This document shows positions 12,316 through 23,729 of a DNA stretch of 64,000 nt, in pieces. Numbering within the stretch: the stretch's first letter is position 1; the number at the start of each line of letters is the position of its first letter. The translations under genes and the position numbers were made by a program. The notes below the pieces were generated by a model that saw only the letters and a list, made by a program, of their open reading frames with translations, searched no databases and was not told the origin of the DNA. The stretch is from Deuterostichococcus epilithicus (taxonomy: Eukaryota > Chlorophyta > Trebouxiophyceae > Prasiolales > Stichococcaceae), in contig JAVTLE010000015.1 in NCBI GenBank assembly GCA_033439295.1, positions 1,302,001 through 1,366,000 on the forward strand. Reading direction: 5' to 3'.

Positions 12316-13206
12316 GGTTGCGAAGAGGCCACGGTGCGGCATCCCCCAGAGAGAGAGAAACACTGTGTTTGGGGAAGTCTCCCACACGGCAGTCGCGGCC
12401 CAGCTGCCGTGTCAGTCAGTTGCCATCCTGACGGAAGGGGGGTGGGGGGCTGACGCCAGCTCTTCAGCCCTGATGGTAGCAATTTGCAATTGACTGCTTT
12501 TTAGCAGGAGGTGTCAGGAGGAAACAACAGTTCCGATTTGGTTTTTGCGCTGGCGTCAGATCATTCGATTGCAGCACCTGGCCATCGAGGTCAATTGGTT
12601 CGTCCCGCTTTGACAGGACCATCCGCTTGTCAGTTTGATGACCTTGGGTGAATGATTGTATTGATGTAATATGCGTCGTAGAAGCCCCACTTCAGATAAG
12701 ATGACACCTTTAGGAAATCGGCAACATTGCTACCTAGATAGCTACCACATTGGAAAAGCATGTCCTCACCCAATGTTGGAACACCTGCATCAGGACAGAC
12801 TGCAAACGACGGGCATGAAGGCACAACCGGACGACCAAAACCATGATGCAATGTCTGCCATTGACAAACGAAATCGGAGCAGCAAGAAACTCTGAGTCAT
12901 GCGCTAGCTATTGGGTGCTGCACACTGCACCGTCAAACAACTGCCCTGGCCACTGTGCCAGCCAACTTCGGGCGCCGCACTGCACGCTGTAGTGCCATCA
13001 AAGCGACATTCCCTGTCAGGGCGTGCTGCTGCCGATATATGCGGCAGCTCAGCACACCTTTTGACGCGCCCACAGGGTGGTGCATGAACTCTACCATCTA
13101 GGCCTGTCCCTCCTCTCCTGCGGATGTTGCAGCCTCGCCAAGGTTCCAACCCCGTGTTGAAATTCGCTGGCCGCTGCAGCTGCCAGAGCCTGGAGCTGCG
13201 GCCGTC
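12316..13206. other. Convergent intergenic region
   Basis: About 0.9 kb between the stop codons of the PAQR gene (+) and RING-variant gene A (-). It contains a short GA repeat near 12348-12358 and a G-run near 12437-12450, but no supported gene. Confidence 0.4.
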
Positions 13207-14675
13207 TCACTTGCCGAGGCTGAGCATGTCGCAAAAGTTGCGCAGCTTGCGCGAGAAGGCGGCCGGCAGCCGCTTTTTTGGCCGCCCTTCCACTGAGGAG
13301 CCCGCCCCCTGTGCCGCCGGCGGCATCGCCGCCTCCGAGCTGCCCGATGCCGCTGTGAAGGAGGGCCCCGACCCCATCTCGGACCTGTTGCACACACTGG
13401 AACTTTTGAGACGCAAGAGTCAACACGAGGCCTGAGAGTAAAGGTGTCATGGCTACCAACTGAACTGCGCTGTGCAGTCAGTACGTCGAGGAACCTTGCC
13501 AGACATGAAGGGTGGGAGCAGCAGGACAGCCAGGAACCCCACCTGAAGGGGACGCCGGCCAGGGGCAGCATCTCTGCCATGTACCGCTGCTGCAGCATGC
13601 GGCGGGCCGCCGACACCGAGGCGCAGTGCACTGCCGCGTCGTAGGCGCCCGCGCCCTGCAGCGTCAGTAGCGACCCCGCGACGCCGGCCGCATCCATGAT
13701 GTGCACTACGTGGCAGGAGTTGCCTCTGGTGAGGACATGCGACATGCGGATGTGGGCGGCAGCCGGACAAGGGTGTGTCTTGGGAAGGGCAGCCTGGGTA
13801 CACAGCACGAGGCATGCAACAAAAATCGGAGGTCCCCATGGTGCACCTCGAAGGCGTGCGTTGCATCAGAGGACAGATCACGTCAGCGGACCTGGGGGCG
13901 GAACGATGGGCGGCGGCGGCGGCGGTGGCGGCAGCGGCAGCGGCATCTGCACTGGCAGCGTTGCCGCAAGTGGCTCTACCGCCGTCGGCTCGTCGCAGGT
14001 GAATGTGATGTTCAGCTCGCTGTCCTCCGGCAGCGAAAATGCTCGCCGTATGGCGTCTGTGAACTGCTGGTAGCCGTCTGGGCCTGGGCGCACCTGCAGG
14101 GTTATGTTGGAAAGATTGTTTAATTCCAGGCTCACCAAGAAACCTCATCGAGCTGCCACAATAACGCACAGGACCTCGGCCGAACGGAAAGTGCACGGCA
14201 CCTCGAAGCTGTAGGTGCGGCCGTCGAAGTTGACGTTCATGACCGCGGGTGCGTTGGCGCCGCATGTCGGCGTCAGCGTCTTCTTCCAGTCCGGCAGCTG
14301 GCAGTCGCAAAACTCGCAGTGCGTCTCCCGCCTGTTCAGGAGGTGATCATGAGCGACGTTCACGGTGCACATCGCATGCACGGCTCTGCAAGTGGCACCT
14401 CCTTGCCATCCCTTGGGAGTGCGCCACCCGCAGTCTCTCACGACTGCTAATAATGCCTCCTGGCGCGATCGAGCATGCGCCTGCCAGGGCAGAGCGTTTC
14501 CGGCGGCGCGCTGCAGCGGAGACGCTCACCTGGATCCGGCGCTCTGCAGCTGCCAGCGCGCCAGGCAGTGGGGGTGTGCAAAGCGCGGGCAGGCGCATGG
14601 CCGCATGAGGCCCGTCTGCTCGCCCAGGCAGATCCAGCACACCGGCACGTCCTGCACGTTTGAGAGTGAAGACAT
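13207..14675 (-). CDS. RING-variant (RING-CH-like) zinc-finger protein, tandem paralogue A
   Basis: Five exons, 5' to 3': 14530-14675, 14202-14331, 13892-14093, 13543-13723, 13207-13384; phases agree, 278 residues. Exon 1 encodes VCWICLGE, CAC, HPHCLARWQLQ and exon 2 supplies the last pair (HCEFC), giving a C4HC3 arrangement typical of RING-CH/MARCH-type E3 ubiquitin ligases. The gap between the CxC pair and the histidine is only four residues, shorter than usual. Then come a strand-rich domain (FDGRTYSFEV...GPDGYQQF...AFSLPEDSELNITFTCDEP), a Pro run, and the module LTLQGAGAYDAAVHC. The C-terminus is basic (KKRLPAAFSRKL). It is about 45% similar by eye to the next gene upstream, with the same domain order and an identical 146-base first exon. 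No transmembrane helix is evident, unlike many MARCH ligases. Substrate unknown. Confidence 0.82.
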
Positions 14676-16442
14676 GTTTCGCCTTTGAGTCAGCTCCCGC
14701 AAGGCCAATGTAGATTCAGAGGACAGAGTAACCAGGCAGCCCTGGTGCATCCCAGGCGGGGGCCAATTGGATCGCACGCCCCAGCGTCGTGTCGCCCCCA
14801 CCGGCCGACCAGGAAATTGGTCACAGGATCATGTTGCAGGGCCAGCGGCAGCAATTTGGCTGCTTCTACGGCCGGAAAGTATGTCATGCCTGGAACGCAT
14901 TCAGGGAGGGGCAAGGCAGCCACGGGTCTCCGGGACGAAACCCTGAGAGCGCAAGGACGTTTGCGCAGTGCAGTTCAAAAGCGTTCGTCGGGCGTGTTGT
15001 GGCGCTGCGGCCGGCCCGCAAGGCGCCACAGCCCGAGACCCCCCGGAAGGCAGGCATGCGTAAGGCACCGTACAGCTGCCCGGCTCGCTGACCAACGGAT
15101 CCCAAATGCAAAGAAAGACGGGTTGCAAGAGTTCATGCATGGCCGCGCGCGGCAGCGCGCGATTCAGACCATGGGCACCCCGCTTGCACCCACCCCCGGC
15201 CAGCGTCGACACATCGCGCGTCGTGGCCCAGCACGGTGCGCCCGGAGGATGGACTGGCGCAAATATGATCGATGCAGGTTGCTCGTGTAACAATTGCTAT
15301 CTAAGGCTGAGGAAGCGGCACCTCGAGTCCCGAGCCCTGTACGCTGAGGCGCTGCTCCCCGGCCGCGTGGAGCAGCACCACATCACTGTGCCGCGTCAAT
15401 CTCTTCCCTGTGTCCCCGGCGTGCTCCATCCTGCTGCGGGCAAGGCGACGCCGCGGGATGGCGCGCCCAGAGCCAGGGCAAGTGCCAATTCCGAGACTGC
15501 AACCCGCCAACTCGCTGGTGCCTCTTCTGGTGGAGCTGCCGACTACATGCCGGGGTTGCACGCTTTGTGCAACATCGAAACTCGGCGGGACGTCGCTGCA
15601 ACCAGGGCCGAAGTGGATTGAGCCTTGCTCATGCATTGGATGCATGTCCCGAGTCCCCCGAGTCCCCGCATGTCGATGTCAAACCCTGGACCTGGGGATC
15701 TAACAGTACCTTTGGCGTTCCCATCTGCAACATGCATGCGTGGCCAGTGTGGAAACCGAGAATAACCGCTGTGGGCGAGGCATGCTGGCCGCGCTCAGCA
15801 GCGGCGGCGGCCAGCAGGCTGGCAAGCGACGGCAGCGGCGGCGGCGGCCGCAGCGGCGGCAACACCGGGCTTCAAGAGTGCACAGCTCAGTGTCGTGAAC
15901 CCATGCCAGCAGCAGGTATCTGACTATGAGAATGCTGCTGATGCTTGAGGCATGGGTTTACCCCCCCCTTCTGACTAGCATTTCATCTGGGCAAAAGCTT
16001 GCTTGGCATCTAATGCGCCGCGCTGGCTCCATGCGCGCCAGAATATGAGGCATGGTCCGCACTGTGCGCGCCAGAAAATCGAGTCGTTGTTGTTTCAGAA
16101 AGTTGCGTCTAAGAAGATCAATCGTGCATTATCAAAGCGCACTTCGGCAGCAGCAACAACATTTGGTTCGGTACCTATGCTCTGATGTGCCCGGCCAGCG
16201 CCTAGAAAACCACTGACAGTTTGGCCGCCCGAGCAATAGCAAGCGAGCAATAGAAAGCGATCAAATGATTGTCCAATGGAGTACAAGGTTAGCAGCGGAA
16301 CATCCTGCAGACCCCAGTAGAGAGAATGGACGACATGACCCCCAATGAAACTGCCCATGCTGTCTGAGCATGTATGACAAAATTCTGCCACGGCAGCGCA
16401 GATGAAAGTTGCCGCTGTTCACTGGTGCACGACTGGTCTTCG
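14676..16442. other. Spacer between tandem RING-variant genes; no supported gene
   Basis: About 1.8 kb. It includes GC-rich low-complexity sequence (GGC/GCA runs about 15800-15865) and several 60-200 codon frames on both strands, none with zinc-finger or other family motifs. I searched it by eye for a third RING-variant copy and found none. It should hold the promoter of copy A and the 3' end of copy B. Confidence 0.4.
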
Positions 16443-17755
16443 TCACCGCCACAGCAGCCGCTCGCAGTCGGGGGACAAGCCCCAGCGCGCAGCAACTGGG
16501 CTGATGGGTGCCTTCTGCAGAGAAGCAACGTCTATCGCTGGAAGCACGAAGCCGCGGCCGCTAACTGCTGCCAGCGCAACCGCCGCGGGCTGCACGTTGA
16601 TGAGGGCTCCGGCAGGCTCCGCTAGCGAGCCCAACGAAGCGGACGAGGCGGCTGACGACAGGGTCTCCTGCGCATCCGCCTCTAGTGAGTCCGCCGCGCA
16701 GGTGGTCTCCAAAATAGGGTGGCAGGAGGCGCTGCGGGCGAAGAAGGCTGGGAGCAGGCGGCGCGCGATGGCGGAGCGCTTCAGGCGCTTGCGGGCCCGG
16801 GACGCCGCCGCCATTGCCGCGCAGTGCACGGCAGCGTCGAATGCCCCGCTGCCATTCAGCTGCAGCGGCTGGCCTAGAATCGTGCAAAGAAACATCGCGC
16901 TCATCCCTTGCATTCAGTGCTGCCTGAAGCCACAGAGAGGCATGCATGGACCTCGAAAAAACTGCAAAGAAAATTACCAGAGGAGCTAGGTCAGTCAGTA
17001 CCTGTTGCCGGCTCTGCGCAGTCGAAGGTGAGGTCCATCTGCTGCTGGGTGTCGATGCCAAACAGGCCACGCACCCTGGTGAGGAACTTGGCAAAGCCAT
17101 CTGGGCCGCTCTCCACCTCCAGCTCATGCGTCTGCACACGCAAGATGCTAGGTCGCTTGTCGATCGCCCGCAAACCAGCGCCGTCACATTTCTGCAGCAT
17201 GTCCTTCTACAATACCGCACAATCAAATGGGTGAGCAACGCCTTTCATTTGCAGCCTGCAGCATTGTCCCAGCAGTGTCGGCACACCTGGCCATTGAAGG
17301 CGACTGTCATGGTGGCGGGTGCCACAACGCCGCAGCGGCGGATCTCCTGGGCTGCCTGCGGCGTCATGGACTGTCGCCAGTCCGGCAACTGCTCTGAACA
17401 AAAGCGGCAGTGCGTCTCCTCCCTGCAGGGAATCGTACAGCATTTGGTCTGGATCGGAATGGGCATGCAAGCTGGGTTTTGTGCCACGACTGCAGGTAGG
17501 ACGACCCAACCCCTCGGCGATTGCTGCGGCTGCAGAGCGGTTGCAATGGATGCAGTCGTCCCTGGAAGAGATGTACATGATTGAGTTCGCCCTCGACATA
17601 GAGACTCACCCTTTGCCCGCTGACCGCAGCTGCCACCGCGCAAGGCACACCGGATGCACCGCCCGCGGGCATCTGCAGGGCCGTACCAGCCCGACAATCC
17701 CCTGCTCCGTGTCCAAACATACCCAGCATACCTCGACTTCCTGCGCGGCACACAT
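16443..17755 (-). CDS. RING-variant (RING-CH-like) zinc-finger protein, tandem paralogue B
   Basis: Four exons, 5' to 3': 17610-17755, 17287-17422, 17002-17131, 16443-16873; phases agree, 280 residues. Exon 1 (MCAAQEVEVCWVCLDTEQ...) is easily missed because its open frame is under 60 codons. The finger reads CWVC, CRC, HPVCLARWQLRSAG, then HCRFC, with the same four-residue CxC-to-His spacing as paralogue A. The following domain (FNGQTHELEVESGPDGFAKF...FDCAEPATGQPLQLNG) aligns with A without gaps, and the module SGAFDAAVHCAAM is shared. The C-terminus is longer and Ala/Ser-rich, with LLPAFFARSAS after a basic stretch, and replaces A's separate last exon. Probable E3-ligase-like role by family; the target and pathway cannot be read from sequence. 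Confidence 0.85.
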
Positions 17756-19274
17756 GGCATCATTAAGTAAAGAGGCTGGTCGCGCTCCTCGCTCTGCAAC
17801 CCAGATTTACCTCGCTGGGGGTTGGGAGCGCCACTGAGCAAACAGACAGGTCTGCAGATGTCGGACCCTGCTGCCGCAGACGGTCCATGTGATTGGTTTT
17901 AAAGACTTCCTTGATCTGATCTAAAGGTACCAGCTGCGAGTAATGCAGCCCGCGACGGCCTATCTGACCTGTAAGATCGACGAGCGATCTTGAATGCGTT
18001 GCTGATCTGGGCACCCGCGTGTCGAGGCAACGTGTGGGCACCGAGAGTCTTGGACAACGCATGCGGATTGCATCAAGTAGCAGTGCCGCTGTCCTCGCGA
18101 TCCGGCCGGTGCGGCAACGTGCCAGCGACCCGCCGGGTCAGAGCTGCATTACCGGCCTCGAGCTGTGCGCAGCCGAGGCGCGCACATGCTCAGGCCTTAA
18201 AATGCGACCCAGAACTCTAATTCAGGCGAGATCTGATGCGCACACCTCGCCAGGCCGACGGCGATCTCTTTCCGCCTCAAGGATGTGTGGGGGCATCAAC
18301 AAGCGGGCAAGTGAGCAAGGACGGGGGCTTCGAGATGCCGCACCTCATCTTTCCGGGCGCGTTTGGCCTTGAGGCATGGCATGGCAGCCGAGCGGCGGGC
18401 GGGCGGCGCGGCTGCTGCGGCTGCACGCCGTTTCTGCACGATGCACTCCGCGCGCCAACGATGCCCGATCTGACCCGCTGGCGCTTGCAGACTCCTCCGC
18501 CCGATCTGGCAGTAACCGGCTCAGATACAGATGTGCCCTGCTGGGGCCTCGACGCACGATCTAGCACTGCGGTTGGTGCTGTCGTTTGCCCTTTTCCAGG
18601 GGCCGCACTCGACCAACCGTAGCTTGCAGAGCAACAGCGACAGGGTCCAATGAAATTATTGAGCAATGATCTAAGCTATTGAGATGTTGAGTCGCACGTC
18701 TTCTGTTTTTGCGTGCTGAGCAGTGCAGGCGGAGGCGTTGGCAGGTTTGTCGTAAATTTCAGCGGGCACCTAGGTTTTATGAACTTGGCAACTTCCTATA
18801 GTCGGGCCCTGCTCGGCACCTGTTGCCTGATGACATTGGACAGCGACCAGTGCAGGTCAATACGATACAGGCATCGGTTGCTCGCCACATCACAGCTGTT
18901 CGGCACCCGCCAGTGCGGTTTGGCTGGCGCTCAGCCCCGGCTTTCAAGACGACCGGTCAAAGGGTTTGGTCAGCAGGTTTTGCCTCACGACGATTGGTCG
19001 CGCGGCACTGTGATTTGAACACGCCGAACTTGGGATTTGTATGGCTGTGCGTGGCTTGTCACAGGTCACAAAGTCTCCCCTGCTGTACGGCTGCGGGCGC
19101 GCTGCGACACGCCCCGCAGCGGCAATCCTGCACGCCCGTCTGCCCGGCGCGGCCCGCTCTTTAGGCAGGACCAGGGCTTGGAACAGCTGCAACGGAGGTC
19201 TGTGGCCGCTCGATACGGCACCGGGTCTCCGGACAATCTGCAGCGCAGTGCCTGGGTCAGTTTCAGCCGCGCCA
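17756..19274. other. Divergent intergenic region; no supported gene
   Basis: About 1.5 kb between the start of RING-variant gene B (-) and the nucleotidyltransferase-like gene (+). An in-frame upstream ATG at 19041 would add 78 Ser/Arg/Ala-rich residues to the latter protein. That could be a transit peptide, but plant relatives, as I remember them, start near the downstream Met. Otherwise I see no coding evidence; promoters of both genes should lie here. Confidence 0.4.
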
Positions 19275-22099
19275 ATGGACGCGCACATCCAGCGCCTTGT
19301 GAGCCAGATACACACCAGTCCGACGCAGGCGGTGCTGTACGCCACCGGCGGCGGCTTCCAGGTGCTCTTTGCATCCGCTCTTTACGACCCCATCACTCGT
19401 ATGCGCACCTTTCATACTCCTGGCGCATGACCTTTGTTGAGAGGTCGCACGAGAGTACGGGAAAACGGGAAAAAAAAGGCATGCACTGAAGCTAATCTCT
19501 TTAACCTGCAAATCCGCAGCCTGATGGCCCACTGCTGACCGCCGACCGGCGTGCAGGCGCTTACATGGCTGCTGACGGTGCCGGGCGCTTCCCGCACGGT
19601 GCTGGACGCCCGGGTGCCGTACGCAGAGCAGGCCCTGGCGGACACTCTCGGCGGCGCGCAGCCCGCCACGTTCGCGTCGCCTGACACGGCGCGCGCCATG
19701 GCGGTCGCAGCATACCGCGCGGCGGCAGACATAGCTCCGTTTGGGTCCGACATCGTGGGCGTTGGCTGCAGCTGCGCTCTGGCGACGGACCGCCCCAAGC
19801 GCGGCGACCACAAGGCGAGCAGGCACTTCCTTGCAAAGCCGCATCGCAGCCCATGCCCTCGTTCATGAAGTGCCTGCCGACGCCAGCCCCTGTCTCGGCA
19901 GGAACAAGCCGTGCACCCAACCACGCTTCATTGGGGACGGTATGCCATCGCCAGGCCAACCAGCAGATGCCTGCATATGCCTGGAGTTACACATTTGCCA
20001 CGGGTCGAGGAGCATGCTCGTTCGGAGCACACCCGGCAGCTCGATGCAGACGCGCCGCGTGCGCTGCAGGACAGGTGGTCGTGGCGGCGCACAGCGGTGC
20101 CCGCACCGCGCACTGGGCTGTGACCCTGGAGAAGGGCGCCAGGGACCGCGCCGGCGAGGATGCGGTGGCCTCGCGGCTGCTGCAGCGGTCGCTGGCGCAC
20201 GCCGCTCGGCTTCCAGACACCGCCGGCTTTGACATCGGGCTGCGGGCCGGCGGCGATGGTGAGCTCCAGGTGAGCCGCTGTGGACTGCTGCAGGGGTGCC
20301 TTGCCGCTCACGCCGGTGCACCAGCTCCGCTTTCGCTGTCGGGTATGAAGGCGCGGCTGCCAGGCCATGCTCAGAGGGACTTGTGCCTGCAATGAACTTC
20401 CAGCTCGCTGCCACGTCAGGAGAGCGCTGAGGGACATGCGGTTCTTGGGAATCTAAAGGGTAAAGGGCCAATTGCCACTAGTGCTGTCAGCAAATCACTG
20501 CAACAATTCCTGAATTTGTCCGACTTCATGCCATGCAGCCAGCAGAGGAGATAGTGGAGGGAGCTGTTGCAGGTGGTGCTGGCAGGGGAAGTGTGTGGCA
20601 GGCGGTTTCAGCACGCTGCTGAGGACCACTCAATTGTCAAAGTAACCCTCGGAGGCCTGAAGGTCCGTTTCCTTCCTGCAGACTGTCGAGGAATGCATGG
20701 ACGAGCCGCTGCAGGCGCTGCTGGACGGGCGGGTGCGGTGCGTGGAATTCAGCGGCGGCCAGGTGGTGGTGGATGCGCCACGCCGCCGCCGGGTGTACCT
20801 GTCCGGCTCCTTCAACCCTCTACACGACGGCCACAGGTACTGGCTGGATGAGACTGGTGCCCGTGACGCGGTGTCGCGGAGTTATGAACATCGACGCGCT
20901 GCATGTTGCCAATTGCGACCGCCTGTTGACAGCTGGAGCAGATGCGCAGGCGTGATTGCCACTGGAACATGCCCTCCCCTTCGACATAAGCGCAAGAGCT
21001 GTCAAAGCCGGTCAGGGTCCAAGCAATTCTGGCATGTATGCAGGCAGCTGCTGGCGGCGGCGTGCAAGGCGGCAGGCGGCGCGGAGGGCTGCTATGAGAT
21101 GACCTTAGGCCATCCAGACAAGGGGCTGCTGCCGTTGACGGAGGTGCAGCGCCGCTTGCGGCCGTTTGTCGAAAGTGGCACCCCCATCGTCGTCACCCAG
21201 GTGGGCATCGTCCACTTCGAATGTCCACTTGGCAGGCTGTAGTGCAATCTCCTACTCTTGGTGCATGGTGCTGCAGTGCGGCCCTGCATCAATTACAGCA
21301 CTGCTACCGTCGTCACCCAGCGTGCCCAGCACGCTGCAGGGTGTGGTCATTCTTCTGTTGCCCAGTGCCATCGCACGGCGGTGGCATTTGATAACACGCA
21401 CGGAATGCGCTGCAGGTGTTGCTGTCCTTAAGGATTGGACTGTGCTCACGGCTGTGCATTGAAGTTCGTCAACCATCTGGCGCCGCGCCCCAGACCTCTT
21501 GTCCTGCACCACGGCCGCAGGCGCCGCTGTTCAGCGACAAGTCGCGGCTGTTCCGGGACTCCACCCTGGCGGTGGGCTACGACACCGCGGTGCGTCTGGT
21601 GGCACCACGCTACTATGGCGGGAACGAGGGAATGCTGCTGAGCATGGCGGCACTGCACGGCGCGGGGTGCCGCCTGTTGGTGGCCGGCCGCGTCGATGGC
21701 AACGACGGCGGAGGGGCTGGCGGCGCTGCCGCGACACCACAGAATTTCCTGACGCTGGCAGACGTGGACATGTCGGAGGACCTGCAAAAGCTGGTGAGTC
21801 CGCCGCGCCTGCCAGGATGTGCATCCATCAAGTGGAGGAACCTTTCACAAGATGTGGGATGCGGCCACCTGTGGGTTCCACAAGGATGTCCATGGTCCTG
21901 TGTGGCTGCACGTGGTGCGCATGGCAGCAGGAATGTGCCTGTGCTTTGTCAGCCTGCTGACGTTTGCCGCTCTGATGCTTTGCAGGGGCTGTTCCGGGAT
22001 ATCCCGGAGAGTGACTTCCGCTTGGATATCTCCTCGACAGAGCTGCGACAGAAAGCGGCAGAGGCTGAAGCAGCCGGCCGGCAGCGAAGACAGGAGTGA
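19275..22099 (+). CDS. CinA-like domain fused to a nucleotidyltransferase-like domain
   Basis: Seven exons (19275-19361, 19557-19814, 20075-20269, 20682-20836, 21044-21200, 21521-21793, 21986-22099), 412 residues. The N-terminal half resembles the CinA C-terminal (nicotinamide-nucleotide amidase-like) fold: SPTQAVLYATGGG, WLLTVPGASRTVLDA, VPYAEQAL, GVGCSCALATDRPKRGDH. The C-terminal half has the HxGH nucleotidyltransferase signature YLSGSFNPLHDGH and the late motif DISSTELR, as in NMN/nicotinate-mononucleotide adenylyltransferases. I recall the same two-part layout in an Arabidopsis protein (At2g01220), which makes the splice chain credible. The intron after exon 2 uses a GC donor (AAG at 19812-19814, then GCGAGC). 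The chemistry is unproven: the CinA part lacks an obvious catalytic set and the substrate is unknown, though NAD-related nucleotide metabolism is the natural guess. ATG 19275 was chosen because homology begins there. Confidence 0.86.
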
Positions 22100-22544
22100 C
22101 CTCACGCTTTTGAATTCGCAACACTGATTGCAATGCTGACTCGGGCGGCATTGTTTGGCCACACAACAGCGTCACAACGCGTGTGATATATACTTGGATG
22201 TTCCAGTATCAAACCAGCACTGCAGCGGTCAAGCACCGGGAGTTCCGGCTTCGAGCTGATGGTAAGTACTTCCGACTTGCATACCTGCGCCTGTGTGACA
22301 TATCTCAGACTAGTTCAATGCTAAAATGTCCTTGTCCTGCGCTACAATTGCTGTCCGAGCAGGCAACATTTAAACCACACGCACGGCGACGTATACGCCA
22401 TACTGGCAGCGCGGCCAGAATTGGTCGAACGGGTCGGCCGTCTGGCTGGGCGTCTTCTGCCCTGGCTTCCGACCTGCCCGCACAGACACACAAGATTTGA
22501 ATGGTGTGGCTCGACCCCAGCCTGCTGGTCATATCAGTAAAAAG
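22100..22544. other. Convergent intergenic region
   Basis: About 0.45 kb between two stop codons. It contains no supported gene and presumably carries the two 3' UTRs. Confidence 0.45.
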
Positions 22545-23729
22545 TCACATCATGAGACCATCATGAGACCATAGGGCATAGGTGTCCGCACCGTATGTGT
22601 CCCAGAAGAAGTAGACACCCTTCTTCCGCAGCCGAACAGAGAAGCTTGAATAAGTCTTGTTCTGTATCAAGACCTTGTACCGACTCTTGTTGATATTGCA
22701 CACTGCGCAGGCAGCAGAGAAGGGCAGTTAGCGTCCCCACAACGATGGAGACTCGAAATGCAATCGGGCAGGAAGCACTCAAGCAGGGTTGGTCAGAGGA
22801 GAGAACTGTGGTAAATATGCCAGTCGCAGCTGCGCGAGCTTGTGAGCCGACAAACTGCACAACGCTAAGTGCATGATGCAGCCAAGAGAATCTCAGAAGC
22901 GAGACGGCATCACACCTCCTAGTGTTCCGGACGCACCTGAGATTTGGGACATGGCAACCCCGCGATTCTGCGTCACGCCGGTAGGCATGTTGGGCGGCAC
23001 CGACCACTTGAAGGTCAGAACGCAGCCCGCCTTTAGCGTCAGCGGCCGGTAGTTCCACTGGTTTGCTAGGCGATCAAGCTTAACGTACTTGCGGTAGGGA
23101 AAGGTGACTGAGTCTGCAAGTAGCCGGCGGCCGGTAACAGCTGGCGGCGGCTGCACCGTCGGCAGCGGCGGCGGAGCTGCTGTCAATGCACCCCGAGGGG
23201 GAGGCGACGAAGCAGCCACTGCTGTCGGTGGTGTTGACGATGCAGCTGGAGGCGGCGCCAATGGCGATGCCGTTGGGCCCTCAGTGGGCGACTCTGTGGG
23301 TTCTGCGGTCGGCGCCTTTGTCGGTCTGCGCGTAGGCTTGCGAGTCGGCTTCCGGGTGGGCTTTCGGGTGGGTCTTCTGGCGGGCTTCTTCCGCTCATAC
23401 GTTGCCAGCAGGTTTGGGTTGCTCCAAGGCAGGACGAACTCTGCGTGAGCAAGGTGGCAGGAGCAGGTCAGCACTATGAGAGGGTGGGGAGAAGGCACGA
23501 CTGTGATGATTGAGTACAACGAATAGATAGATATATACATGTCTGACATCACGCACGTCCAGGCTTGGTGCAGTGGCAGGAGCTCACGGCACTCGGCGAG
23601 CAGACCGCGACCGTCGCGGACCACCTCCAACGCCGGCTGGTCGACGGCTGAGGATACTGCGAGGGCTGCAGACACATGAAGCAGCGCTACTGCAGCGACA
23701 GCGAACAGCATGGCTCCTAGCCGCGCCAT
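22545..23729 (-). CDS. Secreted Pro/Thr-repeat protein with a degenerate cupredoxin (phytocyanin)-like domain
   Basis: Three exons, 5' to 3': 23588-23729, 22937-23440, 22545-22702; 267 residues with consistent phases. The N-terminus MARLGAMLFAVAAVALLHVSAALA is a clear signal peptide. From about residue 62 come KPT/RPT repeats that turn into acidic TEPTESPT-type repeats and then an Ala/Pro/Ser-rich linker, as in cell-wall or extracellular-matrix proteins that are heavily glycosylated. The final ~105 residues (FPYRKYVKLDRL...WNYRPLTLKAGCVLTFKW...VCNINKSRYKV...GVYFF) follow the phytocyanin strand pattern. However, the copper-binding histidines and the C-terminal Cys/His/Met cluster are not visible, so copper binding is doubtful. 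Gene structure is confident; the domain name is an inference. It lies head-to-head with the coiled-coil gene. Confidence 0.55.

Noticed and set aside
14789-15940. Search for a third RING-variant copy between the tandem genes
   Set aside because: No CxxC/CxC/HxxC arrangement was found on either strand; only GC-rich low-complexity frames.
20534-20570. Small exon candidate (PAEEIVEGAVA) in the nucleotidyltransferase-like gene
   Set aside because: It would end in phase 1 while the next exon must start in phase 0; skipping it keeps the phase and matches the remembered plant homologue.
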